Positions 52,700 to 63,562 of a stretch of 64,000 nucleotides of DNA are shown piece by piece (position 1 is the first letter of the stretch; the number at the start of each line of letters is the position of its first letter). The DNA lies in assembly GCA_031216915.1 (NCBI GenBank), contig CM062297.1:182908083-182972082 (forward strand). Direction: 5' to 3'. The translations under genes were made by a program, and so were the position numbers. A model generated the notes under the pieces. It worked only from the letters and a program-made list of their open reading frames with translations, was not told the DNA's origin and searched no databases. Source of the stretch: Pictodentalium vernedei (taxonomy: Eukaryota; Mollusca; Scaphopoda; Dentaliida; Dentaliidae).

Positions 52700-52931
52700 C
52701 CCTTTACCCAACGCAACGGCCAAAACTGGCCAGCGCTCTTCTAAAAAATCGCCAATTAATTTTCATTTTTTGTCTCAAAAACATAGGTTATGACCCCTCA
52801 TTGGAACGAGCTCGTCGAGCTCGTTCCAATGAGGGGTTATAACCTATGTTTTTGAGACAAAAAATGAAAAAAATTGGTTATTCAAAAATTTTTTTTGCAA
52901 GTGTCGTCTGCTTTTCATGTTAGGTAAAGGG
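52700..52931. mobile_element. piggyBac-type hairpin MITE, near-perfect copy
   Basis: TTAA on each side (52696-52699; 52932-52935); ends CCCTTTACCCAACGCAACGG and ATGTTAGGTAAAGGG. The centre is a ~50-base stem: ttttcattttttgtctcaaa, aacataggttatgacccctc, attggaacgagctcg, then tcgagctcgttccaatgagg and on. Confidence 0.9.
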
Positions 52932-53020
52932 TTAAAATGTGGACTTTCAGAACATTTTCAGCTAGCGGCCTGTCATATAAAATATTTACAATTGTATTAT
53001 CCAGTATTGTATTTTCTGCT

Positions 53021-53229
53021 TTAACCTTTACCTAACATAACAGCAATATCTGGCCAGAGCTAATCATAAAAATTGCCATTCAAAATTTTTGTTTTCTGTA
53101 ACGTTACTTATGCACTGAGCATGTTCCATTGAGGGGTCGTATGTTGTGTTTTTGAGGCAAAAAATAAAATTGTTTTGTTATTCAGGAATTTCTTTGGCCA
53201 GCATCATCTGCTTGTCATGTTAGGAGTAA
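53021..53229. mobile_element. Decayed piggyBac-type MITE
   Basis: ttaacctttacctaacataa ... caaaattgccattcaaa-like ... cattgaggggtcgtatgttg, tgtttttgaggcaaaaaata ... gcttgtcatgttaggagtaa. Hairpin largely lost. Confidence 0.65.
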
Positions 53230-54355
53230 TGAGTCTATAAAACAGGATAAATTGTAGTTCTTGAAAATATTGAAACTTCTTAAATTGAAAAATGGGTTTT
53301 TTCCAGTCATTGAGAGTAATGGAAATTTGTGCATTAGCCTTATAAGTCCTTGATTTTTTAAGGATGCTTCAAAGTTTCAGCTTAGACAAACTTGGGGAAT
53401 AAGAGAGAATTTATTGAACATTAACCCATTGAAACTTGATGGTACTTCCAAAGTCAGTTCAATGATAGCAATTGGAAGAGTCCATATTCGTTACCTGGGG
53501 TTAGACCATTCAATATTTTCAACGTGCAGCTATTGAGCTGCATGTTGAACATATTGATTGGTTGCCCCATGCATTCACTGAGCAGTCATCTTACTTGGTG
53601 AAATTATGTCGTATCATGTTCCTGGACCCAAAAGCGCAGCCTTTAAGGTTCAGAGGGTTAAATTTATTGAACATTAAAAGGTATCATGACTTATGGCCAA
53701 ATAGTTGTTTGTAGTCAGGTGTCCTATCCAGACGACACTTCACTAAGGTTATACAGCTTTGTAGGGCTGCAACGATTAATTGTGAAACAAATGTATCACG
53801 ATTCATTCTCTGATGATATGTATCACGATTTGTTTGCACTGTATCATGATACCCGGGGACCCAAAATTTCATGAATATTTTGTTAATGACACTTCAAAAA
53901 TGGCCTCATTGTTGACTATTCGCATCCATTTATATATGTAGTTTTCCTTTGAAATCGGGATTGTAGAAGTCTGAATTTACATTGCTCTCATGTATTTGTT
54001 AGCATTGAATAGCACAAACCATTAACCTCGCTCTTGAACCTGTATATACTATGCTCCAACAAATCACAAATTCCAAGGAAACTGAAGAGTGTGTCACGAT
54101 GTTTTGTTGTCGAGAAGTTTGAGAAATCTAATTTCATTGAAATGAAGCTGCTTGACCCAAAATTGTATGATAATTTGATATTTGACCATTGTGTGGGTGG
54201 GTATTAGACTTTTCCCTCAACGCACCAGTCCAGTAGAACTGTGAGGACTCAAGATGCAAACCTGTAGTTATGGACCACCATTTTAATCAAAACTGTATAC
54301 ATGTAAATGTGTAAGTTGGAGTCATCCAAAAGATATTTAGAATTTTTAGTTACCA
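53230..54355. other. Intron, no gene recognised
   Basis: AT-rich unique-looking sequence. Around 53785-53870 atgtatcacgattcattctc, tgatgatatgtatcacgatt repeats weakly. No exon with both splice borders and an open frame was found. Confidence 0.4.
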
Positions 54356-54480
54356 GACAGGTCTGTCTGTCTGCCCATCCATCTGTCAGTCCATCCATCT
54401 GTCAGTCCATCCATCCATCTGTCTGTCCATCTGCACCCATCCATCCGGGCAAACAAATCAGGTTTATGTGCCTAGTTGTA
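54356..54480. repeat. (catc/tgtc)n microsatellite
   Basis: Runs of ctgtctgtctgcccatccat, ctgtcagtccatccatctgt and similar. Confidence 0.9.
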
Positions 54481-54960
54481 GGTACACAGCACTTTTAAGT
54501 GTCTAGTCTGATTTATGTGACTACCCACATAAAGTTGAACTAACAAATGGCGTTTATGTGTCTAAAAAAGTGAGTTATGTGGCTAAAATGTTTTTTTGTG
54601 GCTAAAATGATTTATGTGGCTAAAAGTGACAAAAAAGTGGGTATTGTATTTTCAGGGATTTTATGTTAGGTAAGGGTTAGGGTTAGTGTCAGTAAGCTGA
54701 AAGGGTTAAGGTTTGCTGCCACCCGGAAATTAGACTTAAAAAAGAGTTTTTAGTGGTTGTCCATACATTTTAAATTCCTCAAATGTTTTAGCCACATAAA
54801 CCTGATTTGTAGGAGTGTACATCTGTCCATCCATGCATCCATTCATCCATCCATGTGTCCATACATCTGTCCTATCTGTCTATCCATCCTTCTGTCTGTC
54901 TGTCCATCCATCCATCCATCCAAACATTTTTGCCACACTATGACATTTAATGTTTTGTGA
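54481..54960. repeat. Intron with second (ccat)n microsatellite at 54822-54925
   Basis: Between the arrays, tttatgtggctaaa-type motifs recur at 54540-54630. From 54822 catctgtccatccatgcatc and (tccatcca)n dominate. Confidence 0.75.
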
Positions 54961-55140
54961 CTTTGCAGTTGTATCTAGGCAAGTCTTGGCTGCCATAAAG
55001 GCAGCCAAGACTTGCCTTGAAACAACTGCGAATGTACTTAGAGTGTACCTTGAAAGTTACCCAACCACAGCAACTTGTAGCACCTGTTCCAATACAGTAT
55101 AAATAGACCAAAGTGTGAAATAGGCTCTTAAGGGTTAAAG
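54961..55140. mobile_element. Hairpin element of the ggcagcc family, copy 3
   Basis: gcagttgtatctaggcaagt, cttggctgcc pairs with ggcagccaagacttgccttg, aaacaactgc. The flank ends gctcttaagggttaa, comparable with 21281 (ttaagagcc) in the other orientation, suggesting TTAA-type borders. Confidence 0.65.
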
Positions 55141-56412
55141 TATTGAAACTTTTCAGTGTAATTGACAACAGACTGTTTGTGTGCAACCTATATATTGATG
55201 ACAAGGTTTTCATTAATTTTGTTACAGTAACTGCCTTTGATATAATAGTATAACATTTTTACAAAATATATATGAATAAGTGGTATAACCAAGTCCAACA
55301 CATTTCAGTTTAGTGTTTTGAACTCTTCGTTGAAATAGATTGATTTTTCCCACAGGAAATTTATATAAGACGTTTGTCATGTAAACTAAAAATTTAATAT
55401 GCTTGCTCTTTTTTGTTATTGACTTGTGATACGGTCTCCACTTTTGATCAGGTCATTCTGTGTATTATCTCTTTGTCAAGCTTGTTCTATATCGATTTGT
55501 CAGTTATCATTTGAAATGTTTTTGAATGGCCTTTTCAAAATTGAATATTTCATGAAATTATATTATCTTCACCAACTGAGGTGCTTCTGTTAGCCATAGT
55601 ATGTGAAAGTGGCAATCGGGTCATCTTCTCCAAACTGCTGATCTGTTTCAATAAAAAATTTCTTGTGAATGATGGTTGTAATAGATCTTTTCAGTTTTTT
55701 TAAAAATAAAGCTGTAACCTCTTTTGTGGAGGGAAAAAAGTCGTCTCACAATTTAAGGCTGTTAATTTTTTTTTTCAAGGGCATCTCTCTCGTTATTGAA
55801 AATCTGCCTCATCACTCTTTTCTAACCTTGAAATCTCTTTAGTGATATTATTTTGGTCCTGTAGGACTTAAAATGTAACCAACTATATCTTGTTTGACAA
55901 AGCTCAGTACGCTCTGTCAAACAAGATATGGTGGGTTAAATTTCCCACTGGAGTATGCAAAATTTTCGCTGCTGAAAACATTAATTTTCACCCAGAATGA
56001 TGTAAGGAGTTGAATTATAATTCCCAACTATTTTCAAGATTATTTTGTGGATTAACCAGAAAAAGCCTCCCTTCCTTATCGTAACATTGATGGAAAATTG
56101 CCTGAAATGTTTTTTTATAAAGAGGCCTGAAAAAATATTTTCCTCTTGAACCAATGAATGCAAGGACTTATTATCGAAGTTCAAAGTAAAATTTTTTCTT
56201 GTGAAAAGAATTCTATCCAAAGAGTGCAGGTATAAATGATTGACTACATTTGACTACACTTATACTTGTAAGACAGTTAGACATGGTATGGAATCCAATG
56301 CTTCTGAAAGCAGTTTTGTGTACTGAGAAAGGTTTTTGGCAAGTGCTAGAAAGCTTTCTCCCATATGAATTTCTATCAGAAGAGGCACATATTTCCATCT
56401 AATTTAAAGATA
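55141..56412. other. Intron; one short palindrome, no gene
   Basis: At 55885-55930 tatcttgtttgacaaagctc and gctctgtcaaacaagatat form a hairpin found also inside the CAGTGGAACCC-type elements. Otherwise nothing recognised. Confidence 0.5.
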
Positions 56413-56803
56413 AGGCCTGAAAAAGTTAAAATTCTGTTTCTCAGGGCTTTTCCGCATAACTCCTTTGGCTCTCTTTTTACAACCAATGCAAACTTAAAAA
56501 AATAAAAATTAAATGGTTTATGTCTGATATTTTACCTAAGTTAATAAAATTGATAAATTTGTCCCATGAGAGCAACAAGACTTTGCAATGCTTTAGCACT
56601 TCTTGCACTCAAGGGACAAAATACACTACCACCCATGCTATTCTACAGATTATGAGGCCTAAAACATAAAATAATAGAAGAACATGAACTTTTGGTGGCA
56701 AAGAAATAATTACAAAAATAAAAAGATAAAATAAAAAATGGGCCACTCACATGCAACTTGACAAAAAATGGCCTGAGAAACAGAGATATACTTTGTGGGG
56801 CCT
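56413..56803. mobile_element. AGGCCT-ended element
   Basis: aaggcctgaaaaagttaaaa, ttctgtttctcagggc ... ggcctgagaaacagagatat, actttgtggggcct. Half of the central hairpin is missing. It lies 30 bases before the acceptor of exon g. Confidence 0.8.
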
Positions 56804-56832
56804 AATGTTGTTCACTTTTTTTACTTGCATAG

Positions 56833-56889
56833 GCATTGGCTGAAATGGAAGATTCAATCAGTGATTCTGAATCCAATAAGGTTTTTTGA
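56833..56889 (+). CDS. Probable last coding exon of the host gene (exon g)
   Basis: Acceptor tttttttacttgcatag; ALAEMEDSISDSESNKVF then TGA at 56887-56889. Phase 0, as required by exon f. The acidic Ser-rich tail (ISDSES) is typical of an unstructured C-terminus and resembles casein-kinase-2 type sites. AAG|GTTTTT could instead be a donor at 56881, so more exons downstream are possible; no AATAAA is seen in the next 100 bases. Confidence 0.7.
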   Translation, partial: ALAEMEDSISDSESNKVF

Positions 56890-56995
56890 AATGCTCCATA
56901 TTTTAAAAAACATTTTTGGTTTGGGGAATATATAACTGGTCATCATAATGCTTTTTTTTGATAACAATGTGTTATGTGCATTTGGGAGTAGCTGT
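56890..56995. other. Possible 3' UTR
   Basis: AT-rich sequence between the stop codon and the next MITE. No clear polyadenylation signal. Confidence 0.3.
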
Positions 56996-56999
56996 TTAA

Positions 57000-57243
57000 C
57001 CCTTTACCTAACATGAAAAGCAGACGACACTTGCAAAAAAAATTCTTGAATAACTAATTTTTTTCATTTTTTGTCTCACAAACATAGGTTATGACCCCTC
57101 ATTGGAATGAGCTCAATGAGCTCGTTCCAATGAGGGGTCATAATCTTAAGTTTTTGAGACAAAAAATGAAAAAATAATGAAAATTAATTGGCGATTTTTG
57201 AGAATAGCGCTGGCTGGTTTTGGCCGTTATGATGCGTAAAGGG
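57000..57243. mobile_element. piggyBac-type hairpin MITE
   Basis: TTAA at 56996-56999 and 57244-57247; CCCTTTACCTAACATGAAAA ... GATGCGTAAAGGG; central stem with ggaatgagctc/gagctcgttcc. Confidence 0.9.
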
Positions 57244-57349
57244 TTAAAGCTTTGTCTGCATGTTATTACTGGACAGCATTTCGCTTGTCCAAACTGATAA
57301 ATTCTGTAAGATCAGTGAAGCTAGTTTTGGTTTTAAAGTACTAGTACAG

Positions 57350-57415
57350 TGGAACCTTGTTAATTAAATAGCCAATTTGCCAGTGGAGTTTTTTCAATTA
57401 AGCCCTTTGCAGCTG
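57350..57415. mobile_element. Left-end fragment of the CAGTGGAACCC-type element
   Basis: acagtggaaccttgttaatt, aaatagccaatttgccagtg, then ttttttcaatta. Breaks off into unrelated sequence. Confidence 0.65.
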
Positions 57416-58497
57416 TGCAATCTTTTAATACCCTTTGCTGAGCCATATATTGAAAGCGACAGAAACATAAAAGAATTTGTAATTTTAAACCTGCCAGAAC
57501 ATAATTGAATACTTTTTTGAAGTGTAATGTTTAGTTCCAATATCTAATTATGGTGTGGTATAACCCAAAACATGGTAATAACGTAGTCCAGGGCCACTTG
57601 GACAGGCTGAGCAGTAATATCTGGATTCGCTAAAGTCATTTGAATTATCAAAATCAACCACATCACTATCATTGTCAGCAAATGTTTCCACAACTTCATC
57701 GGTTCTCAAATTTGTTTAGACATGTTTTCATTTCAAAGACACCAAAAAATGTAACTCTAACTGGAAACTTGACATGTGGTTGACTCGGGTATTGACATAA
57801 AAACGACTGAAAATAAAGGAAAAGATCTTTCACGTCACATTGTCTGTCTCTTACATTTGTTACAGTGAGAATAACTCTGTGTGGTATATCCATTCTGTGT
57901 ATGTAATAACTCTGTACTCAGTATGGATGTATAGTGCACGGTATCAAAGTTTGGGTCTGTATTCAGTATGGACCTCAGCGACCGATCAGGACTATTTAAA
58001 ATACGCTCTAGCCTCGGAGCCTATTTTTTCAATTCACGCGCCAGATTTCAATTTACGGAGTCACACTGCTGTTTGTAACACACACTGCAAGTATGTAATA
58101 GCTCTCATCATTTTCATTTAGTACACTGTTGCAATCATTAATCTTCGCTGTGGTTTCTGATCAAGTCTTGGCTGCCTATTTAGGCAGCCAAGACTTGATC
58201 AGAAACCACGGTGAAGATTAATGCTTGGTAATTAAGACTTGAAGTATAAACTTAAGCACTCTACAACAATGATAAATGATAATGATATATATAATACATG
58301 TAAGAGTGTCTCTCTCGATTATCCATCGAAAGAATATCAAAATATGATCTGAGAAGTTACGCGCCAACTCAGAAGCCTATTTCTGAGATTTAAGAGCCAG
58401 GTCCTGATGTTTCAGAACCAAATATGCACTGGCGCATGCCCAGGTCGGTCCCTGGGACCTATAGCAGCAAAAAGGTTAGCAGGAGTTTTCTAATCAC
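57416..58497. other. No gene recognised; hairpin at 58136-58222
   Basis: 58136-58222 is a near-perfect hairpin: attaatcttcgctgtggttt, ctgatcaagtcttggctgcc against ggcagccaagacttgatcag, aaaccacggtgaagattaat (ggcagcc family, copy 4). Open frames near 57840-58120 have no exon borders. Confidence 0.55.
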
Positions 58498-59092
58498 AGG
58501 AATTGGTCAGTTACTTGTATTCTAGAGATAAACTGAGTATTTATTCTATGATATTTTGTTTGACAGAGCTCAGGAAGCCTTGTCAAACAAGATATAATAG
58601 ATTAAATTCCTTTATGTACTGAAGCCAATTATGTGTATAAACAAAGGGAATTCGCTAATGGTCAAGGTAATCTCTCAACATATTACAAGATTTTTTATTC
58701 AATTAACCCTTTACCTAACCTGAAAAGCAGACGACACTTGCAAAAATAATTCTTGAATAACTAATTTTTTTCATTTTTTGTCTCAAAAACATAGATTATG
58801 ACCCCTCGTTGGAACGAGCTCGACGAGCTCGTTCCAACGAGGGGTCATAACCTATGTTTTTGAGACAAAAAATGAAAAAAATAATGAAAATTAATTGGTG
58901 ATTTTTGAGAATAGCACTGGCCGGTTTTGGCCGTTATGTTGGGTAAAGGGTTAACAGGAGTTTAATTTAACCTGAATGTAATTAACAGGTCAAATTTGTA
59001 CCAAATGTATTGTAAATGGTTTTGTGTTTGGACATTATATTCAATTAACAGGGTTATACTTTTAAGAGATATCCAATTACGTTGACTTCAAT
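58498..59092. mobile_element. CAGTGGAACCC-type element with a nested MITE
   Basis: ttggtcagttacttgtattc, tagagataaactgagtattt ... gttatacttttaagagatat, ccaattacgttgacttcaat. The family's ttattcaattaacaggag site is split by the MITE at 58707-58950. Confidence 0.75.
58707..58950. mobile_element. piggyBac-type hairpin MITE with a recoverable empty site
   Basis: TTAA duplicated at 58703-58706 and 58951-58954; body CCCTTTACCTAACCTGAAAA ... GTTATGTTGGGTAAAGGG. The host repeat without the insertion (6714-6735) reads ttattcaattaacaggagtt with a single TTAA. TTAA target with CCC-starting termini is the signature of the piggyBac superfamily. Confidence 0.93.
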
Positions 59093-59201
59093 GTATTATT
59101 TAAACTGCATGTTTGCTTCAAGTATTCATTTTTGCATAAGATGAAATATGGCATTTTTACTAACATAATTGTGGTGGGAGAACTGCTGAAAATGATAATA
59201 C

Positions 59202-59270
59202 AGTAGTGCTATGTTAATTGAATATCCACTTTGCCAGTGAAAAATATTCAATTAAAAGAATACTCAATTT
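59202..59270. mobile_element. Left end of another CAGTGGAACCC-type copy, split
   Basis: acagtagtgctatgttaatt, gaatatccactttgccagtg ... tactcaattt, interrupted by the next element; a few bases of the same family resume near 59695 (aagtggtaaactgagcattt, attcgatcatat). Confidence 0.65.
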
Positions 59271-59669
59271 AGGCCTAAAAATCTGTTCCTGAGGCCCTCG
59301 GGCATGGTCCTTTCGGCTGCTGCATGCTTTCTTTTAATAACCAATGCAAACTTAAAAAATAAAAATTAAATGTTTTATGTCTGATTTTTTACCCAAGTTA
59401 ATAAATTTGATAAATTTGTCCCTTGAACGCAACAAGGCTTTGCAATGCTACAGCATTGCAAGGCCTTCTTGCACTTGAGGAACAAAATACACCACCACCC
59501 ATGCCATTCGGTAGATTATGAGGCCAAAAACATAAAACAAACCAAGAACATGAAATTTTGATGGTAAAGAAATAATTACAAAAATAAAAAATAAAATTAA
59601 AAAAATGCCTGTCCACATGCAAAATTACAAAAATGGTCTGAGAAACAGAAGATCTACTTTTGTGGATCT
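59271..59669. mobile_element. AGGCCT-ended element nested in the copy above
   Basis: aggcctaaaaatctgttcct ... cccttgaacgcaacaaggct (hairpin gcaatgctacagcattgc) ... ggtctgagaaacagaagatc, tacttttgtgg. Confidence 0.8.
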
Positions 59670-59739
59670 TAAAGAAATTTGGATATTTTTGGATTCAAGT
59701 GGTAAACTGAGCATTTATTCGATCATATTTTTTTAAGTT

Positions 59740-60290
59740 TTATTTTGGAATGGTGATTAAGTTATTTCCCCACAAAGGTTGCAGAATTAGCCTTGGGAAT
59801 TGCTTGCCACTGTGGTTGCTGTGCTCTGCTTTTCATTTTTGAAAAAGACATGGAAGTTGACCCTTTTCTAGACAAAAGTTTCTGTTGATGGTTGCATTTG
59901 TTCCTTAATAACTTCTTCAGTTTTTAGTTCAAAAATTTAACACCTTACTTCAGATTGAAAAAAGTTAGTGAAATTGTCTCTCGAGTATAAGTGGTGTTTT
60001 GGATGAAAAAACAGTTTGGAAGAATTGTAAATGACATAGCAGGGGATCAGCCCATGGCAAGAGAGTTTCCTTCAGCACCAACTGCTCAGCGAAACTATAA
60101 TAAACCACACACATCACACTGGCTACTGACAGACCCAATAAGGAAATGCAAGTTATCTGAAGATGTATGAGGCTAGTACAGAATACAGACAGGATACTGA
60201 TGTAGTAGTATTATTTACAGATGACTGGGTAGGGAGGGAAGAAGGGGGATGGTGCTGTGCCCTAACGCGGACTGCTCACTGATAGTGCAC
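59740..60290. other. No gene recognised
   Basis: Mixed unique-looking sequence without splice-bordered frames. Confidence 0.4.
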
Positions 60291-60475
60291 TTGCCTTCAG
60301 CAGCTGCTTACTCCACTTGTACAGAGTTAGTATGTTGGGGAGTCAGTTGCTCACTGCTGCTTGGTGATTCTTTCCGGGTACTCTGGCTTCTGGCTTTCTC
60401 CACCCCATAAAATTGTCTGACATAGTGTGACCCTGGCTGTCAAAACCATATTTAAACCCCAATAAAGCAAAACTG
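60291..60475 (+). mobile_element. 3' half of the SINE seen at 8531
   Basis: ttactccacttgtacagagt, ... actctggcttctggctttct, ccaccccataaaattgtctg, acatagtgtgaccctggctg, ... aaaccccaataaag. The tRNA-like 5' half is missing. Confidence 0.75.
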
Positions 60476-60492
60476 ACAGGAATTTGTTTTGT

Positions 60493-61155
60493 TTACTCCT
60501 TTACCTAAGAAATTATCTGCATCTACTCATGTAATATACAAATTGGGCATTTTAAAAAAAAACTGATTTAAAAAGAATTTCAACAAAACCAATTTCAATG
60601 AGGGGTCACATGATATGGTTTTGTTGAATTTTTTTTTAAATTTGAAAAAAGAATAATTATTATGCCCTCGACATTGAAAAGTCAGAAGGGTATCTAGTGG
60701 AGAGCTCCATCCATCTTGCTGTCCATACCAACATTTTCCCTTGTACCTCAGCCACTGCTACTCTGATTTGAATGATATTTGGTGTTGGGATAGAACATGA
60801 TGTGGGAACAATACCTCTGTAGCGTGAGTTTCTTCCACACATTTTTTCCAGAGTTATAGCCCTTTTGCACTCTTTCCACCTCTGTCCATCCATCCATCTT
60901 TACCAACATTTTCCCTTTTATCTCAGCCACTGCTACTCCGATTTGAATGATGTATGGTGTTCTGATAGAGCATCATGGGGGAACGATACCGGTGTAACGT
61001 GAGTTTCTTCCACACATTTTTTCCAAAGTTATAGCTCTTTTTCACTCTTTCGGCTTAGAAAATTTGTTGCGGTCGGGGGCATTGGCCCACACTTTGCATT
61101 GCCCCTCTTGTTATAATAAATTTAGATATCATGTGTGTGTTGGATAAAGGATTAA
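60493..61155. mobile_element. piggyBac-type MITE (subfamily 2) split by a tatgccc repeat
   Basis: Left: ttactcctttacctaagaaa ... aatttcaacaaaaccaattt, caatgaggggtcacatgata. Right: ttagatatcatgtgtgtgtt, ggataaaggattaa. Between them (60660-61110) lies tatgccctcgacattgaaaa ... ggcattggcccacactttgc, with two ~180-base tandem units (cattttcccttgtacctcag and cattttcccttttatctcag). Confidence 0.7.
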
Positions 61156-61194
61156 ATGCTGAAGCCTTGTTGGAAAAAGCATTCCAAGTTGCTA

Positions 61195-61345
61195 GGAGTG
61201 ATATATAGAGGATATCTAGTGTTTTTGAGTGGATACCGAAAATTATCTCATGAGTGATAGAGACAAATGTTTATTTTTTGCGAGCATTTGTCTCAGTCTC
61301 GAGTGAGATAATTTTCAGTATCCACTCAAAAACACTAGATTTTCT
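61195..61345. repeat. Long hairpin
   Basis: ctagtgtttttgagtggata, ccgaaaattatctca pairs with tgagataattttcagtatcc, actcaaaaacactag; inner pair agacaaatg/catttgtct. A related arm (gtatccactcaaaagtacta) recurs at 61567-61590. Confidence 0.85.
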
Positions 61346-61985
61346 TTTTATTTTACGCTTTTTATAAGAATCTGTTCTTTCCTATCGATAATTCCACTCG
61401 TTTCAACCTTGAACTGATGCATGAAAGTAAACAGCTGATGCGCATTGACATGTGGAAGTGTTTTGATCAATACTCTGAACAGGTAGCGTCTTGCGATCTG
61501 ATTCAGCTGGTGGGTTTCATGCATCAATTAAAGGTGAATACATGTTGAATTATTGCTGGAAATGATCTGTATCCACTCAAAAGTACTAGATGTTCTTTTC
61601 ATTATACATTTTTGGAACAAATTGATCATTTCCAGTGATAATTTGACTTGTATTCACCTTGAAGTGATGCTTTGAAAGCCATCATTTTGATTGATACCAT
61701 GAAAGTGAAAATTTCTATATCTTCACAGTGGAGGATACATTTCTATCTTTCTGCAATTTTTTCAATAATCCATCGCTTATTGTATAATAAAAAAGAAAAT
61801 ATTCTTATGTACTGAGAATTTAATACCATGACTCATTCACCAGCTGTAGCAATAATTTATCAATACTGCATGACTCGATTAATTTAGAATTATATCATAA
61901 TTCACATTTGTTATAACATGAAAAGTGACCCGTCCGTGGCGGCCGTACTGTACTTTTTTGGACAATTACTGCTGATTGTTACTTG
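61346..61985. other. No gene; partial inverted repeat
   Basis: ttccactcgtttcaaccttg, aactgatgc and caccttgaagtgatgc-type segments recur, some inverted (gcatcaattaaaggtgaata). No coding frame. Confidence 0.45.
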
Positions 61986-61989
61986 TTGT

Positions 61990-63562
61990 TAGCTCACCGA
62001 AGGGAGCTTAACTTATCACTTGACGTCCGTCGTCGTCGTCGTGAACATTTTTCAAACGACTTCTCCTCTGAAACCACTGGTCCGATTTTCTAGAAACTTC
62101 ATGTGGATGTTCATTACTATATGGCAATTCATGTTTGTTCAAATGAAATGGCCACATCCCTCGGGGGCTCTGTATGGGGCATAACTCTGATAGCACCATA
62201 AGAATTATAGAAAAATTATTAAAAAATCTTCTTCTCCAGAACCAGTGGGCAGAATCTTTTGATACTTGGTATGCAGCATCTTGGTTTGGGTCTGATTCAA
62301 GTTTGTTCAAATCGGCCCCCTGGATTCATATTTGGGCTCACTCTAGAAGCCCAAATTCGAACTTAGTGCGTTTCAGGCAAATTTCTTAAAAAATCTTCTT
62401 CTCCAAATCCAGCAGGCCGAATCTTTTTATATGTGGTATGCAACATTGTGGGGTGGATCTGATTCAAGTTTGTTCAAATCACCCCCCTGGATTCACATTT
62501 GGGCTTAGTATAAAAGCCCGAATTTGAACTTAGTGCATTTCAGGCAAATTTCTTCAAAAATCTTCTTCTCCAGATCCAGCAGGCAGAATCTTTTGATATT
62601 TGGTATGCAACATTGTGGGGTGAATCTGATTCAAGTTTGTTCAAATCGGCCCCCAGGGTTCATATTTGGGCTCAGTATAAAAACCCGAATTCGAACTTAG
62701 TGCATTTCAGGCAAATTTCTTTAAAAATTTTCTTCTCAAGATCCAGCAGGCAGAATCTTTTGATATTGGGTATGCAGCATGCTTAGGGGTGTGAGATTCA
62801 AGTTTGTTCAAGCCAAGTTCATGGGTTCATATTTGGGCTCACTGTGGTAGCCCGAATTATAACTTAGTTCAAAATGAGGAATTTTCTTTAAAAATCTTTT
62901 TCTTCAGATCCAGATCCAGTAGTTGGAATGTTTTGATATTTGGTAAGCAGCATCCTTAGGGGGGTGAGATTCAAGTTTGTTCAAGCCATGTCCCTAGGTC
63001 CATATTTGGGCTCACTGTGGGAGCCCGAATGATAACTTAACTTAGTTCAAAATGAGGAATTTTCTTTAAAAATCTTCTTCAGATCCAGCAGTTGGAATGT
63101 TTTGATATTTGGTATGCAGCATCCTTAGGGGGGTGAGATTCAAGTTTGTTCAAGCCATGTCTCTAGGTCCATATTTGGGCTCACTGTGGGAGCCTGAATG
63201 ATAACTTAGTTCAAAATGAGGAATTTTCTTTAAAAATCTTCTTCTTCAGATCCAGCAGTCGGAATGTTTTGATATTTGGTATGCAGCATCCTTGGGGGGG
63301 GGGGGGGGGATTCAAGTTTGTTCAAGCCATGTCCCTAGGTCCATGTTTGGGCTCACTGTGGCAGCTTGAATTGTAACTTAGTTCGAAATGAGGAATTTTC
63401 TTCAAAAATCTTCTTCAGATCCAGCAGTTGGAATGTTTTGATATGTGGTGTGTAGCATCCTTAGTGGGGTGAGATTCAAGTTTGTTAAAGCCAAGTCCCT
63501 GGGTCCATATTTGGGCTCCCTGTGGGAGCCCAAGTTATAACTTAGTCAATATGAGGAATTTT
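61990..63562. mobile_element. Repeat module beginning agctcaccgaagggagct, with ~170-bp tandem units
   Basis: Begins ttagctcaccgaagggagct, then gtccgtcgtcgtcgtcgtga. Nine or so units follow, each with aaaatcttcttctccagatc, cagcaggcagaatcttttga, tatttggtatgcagcatc, gattcaagtttgttcaa and atatttgggctcactgtgg. A G16 run is at 63294-63309. Non-coding; two-fold symmetry at the start (agct...agct). Confidence 0.85.

Noticed and set aside
57840..58121. 93-codon open frame on the plus strand
   Set aside because: No acceptor or donor fits, composition is not protein-like, and it lies beyond the probable stop of the host gene.
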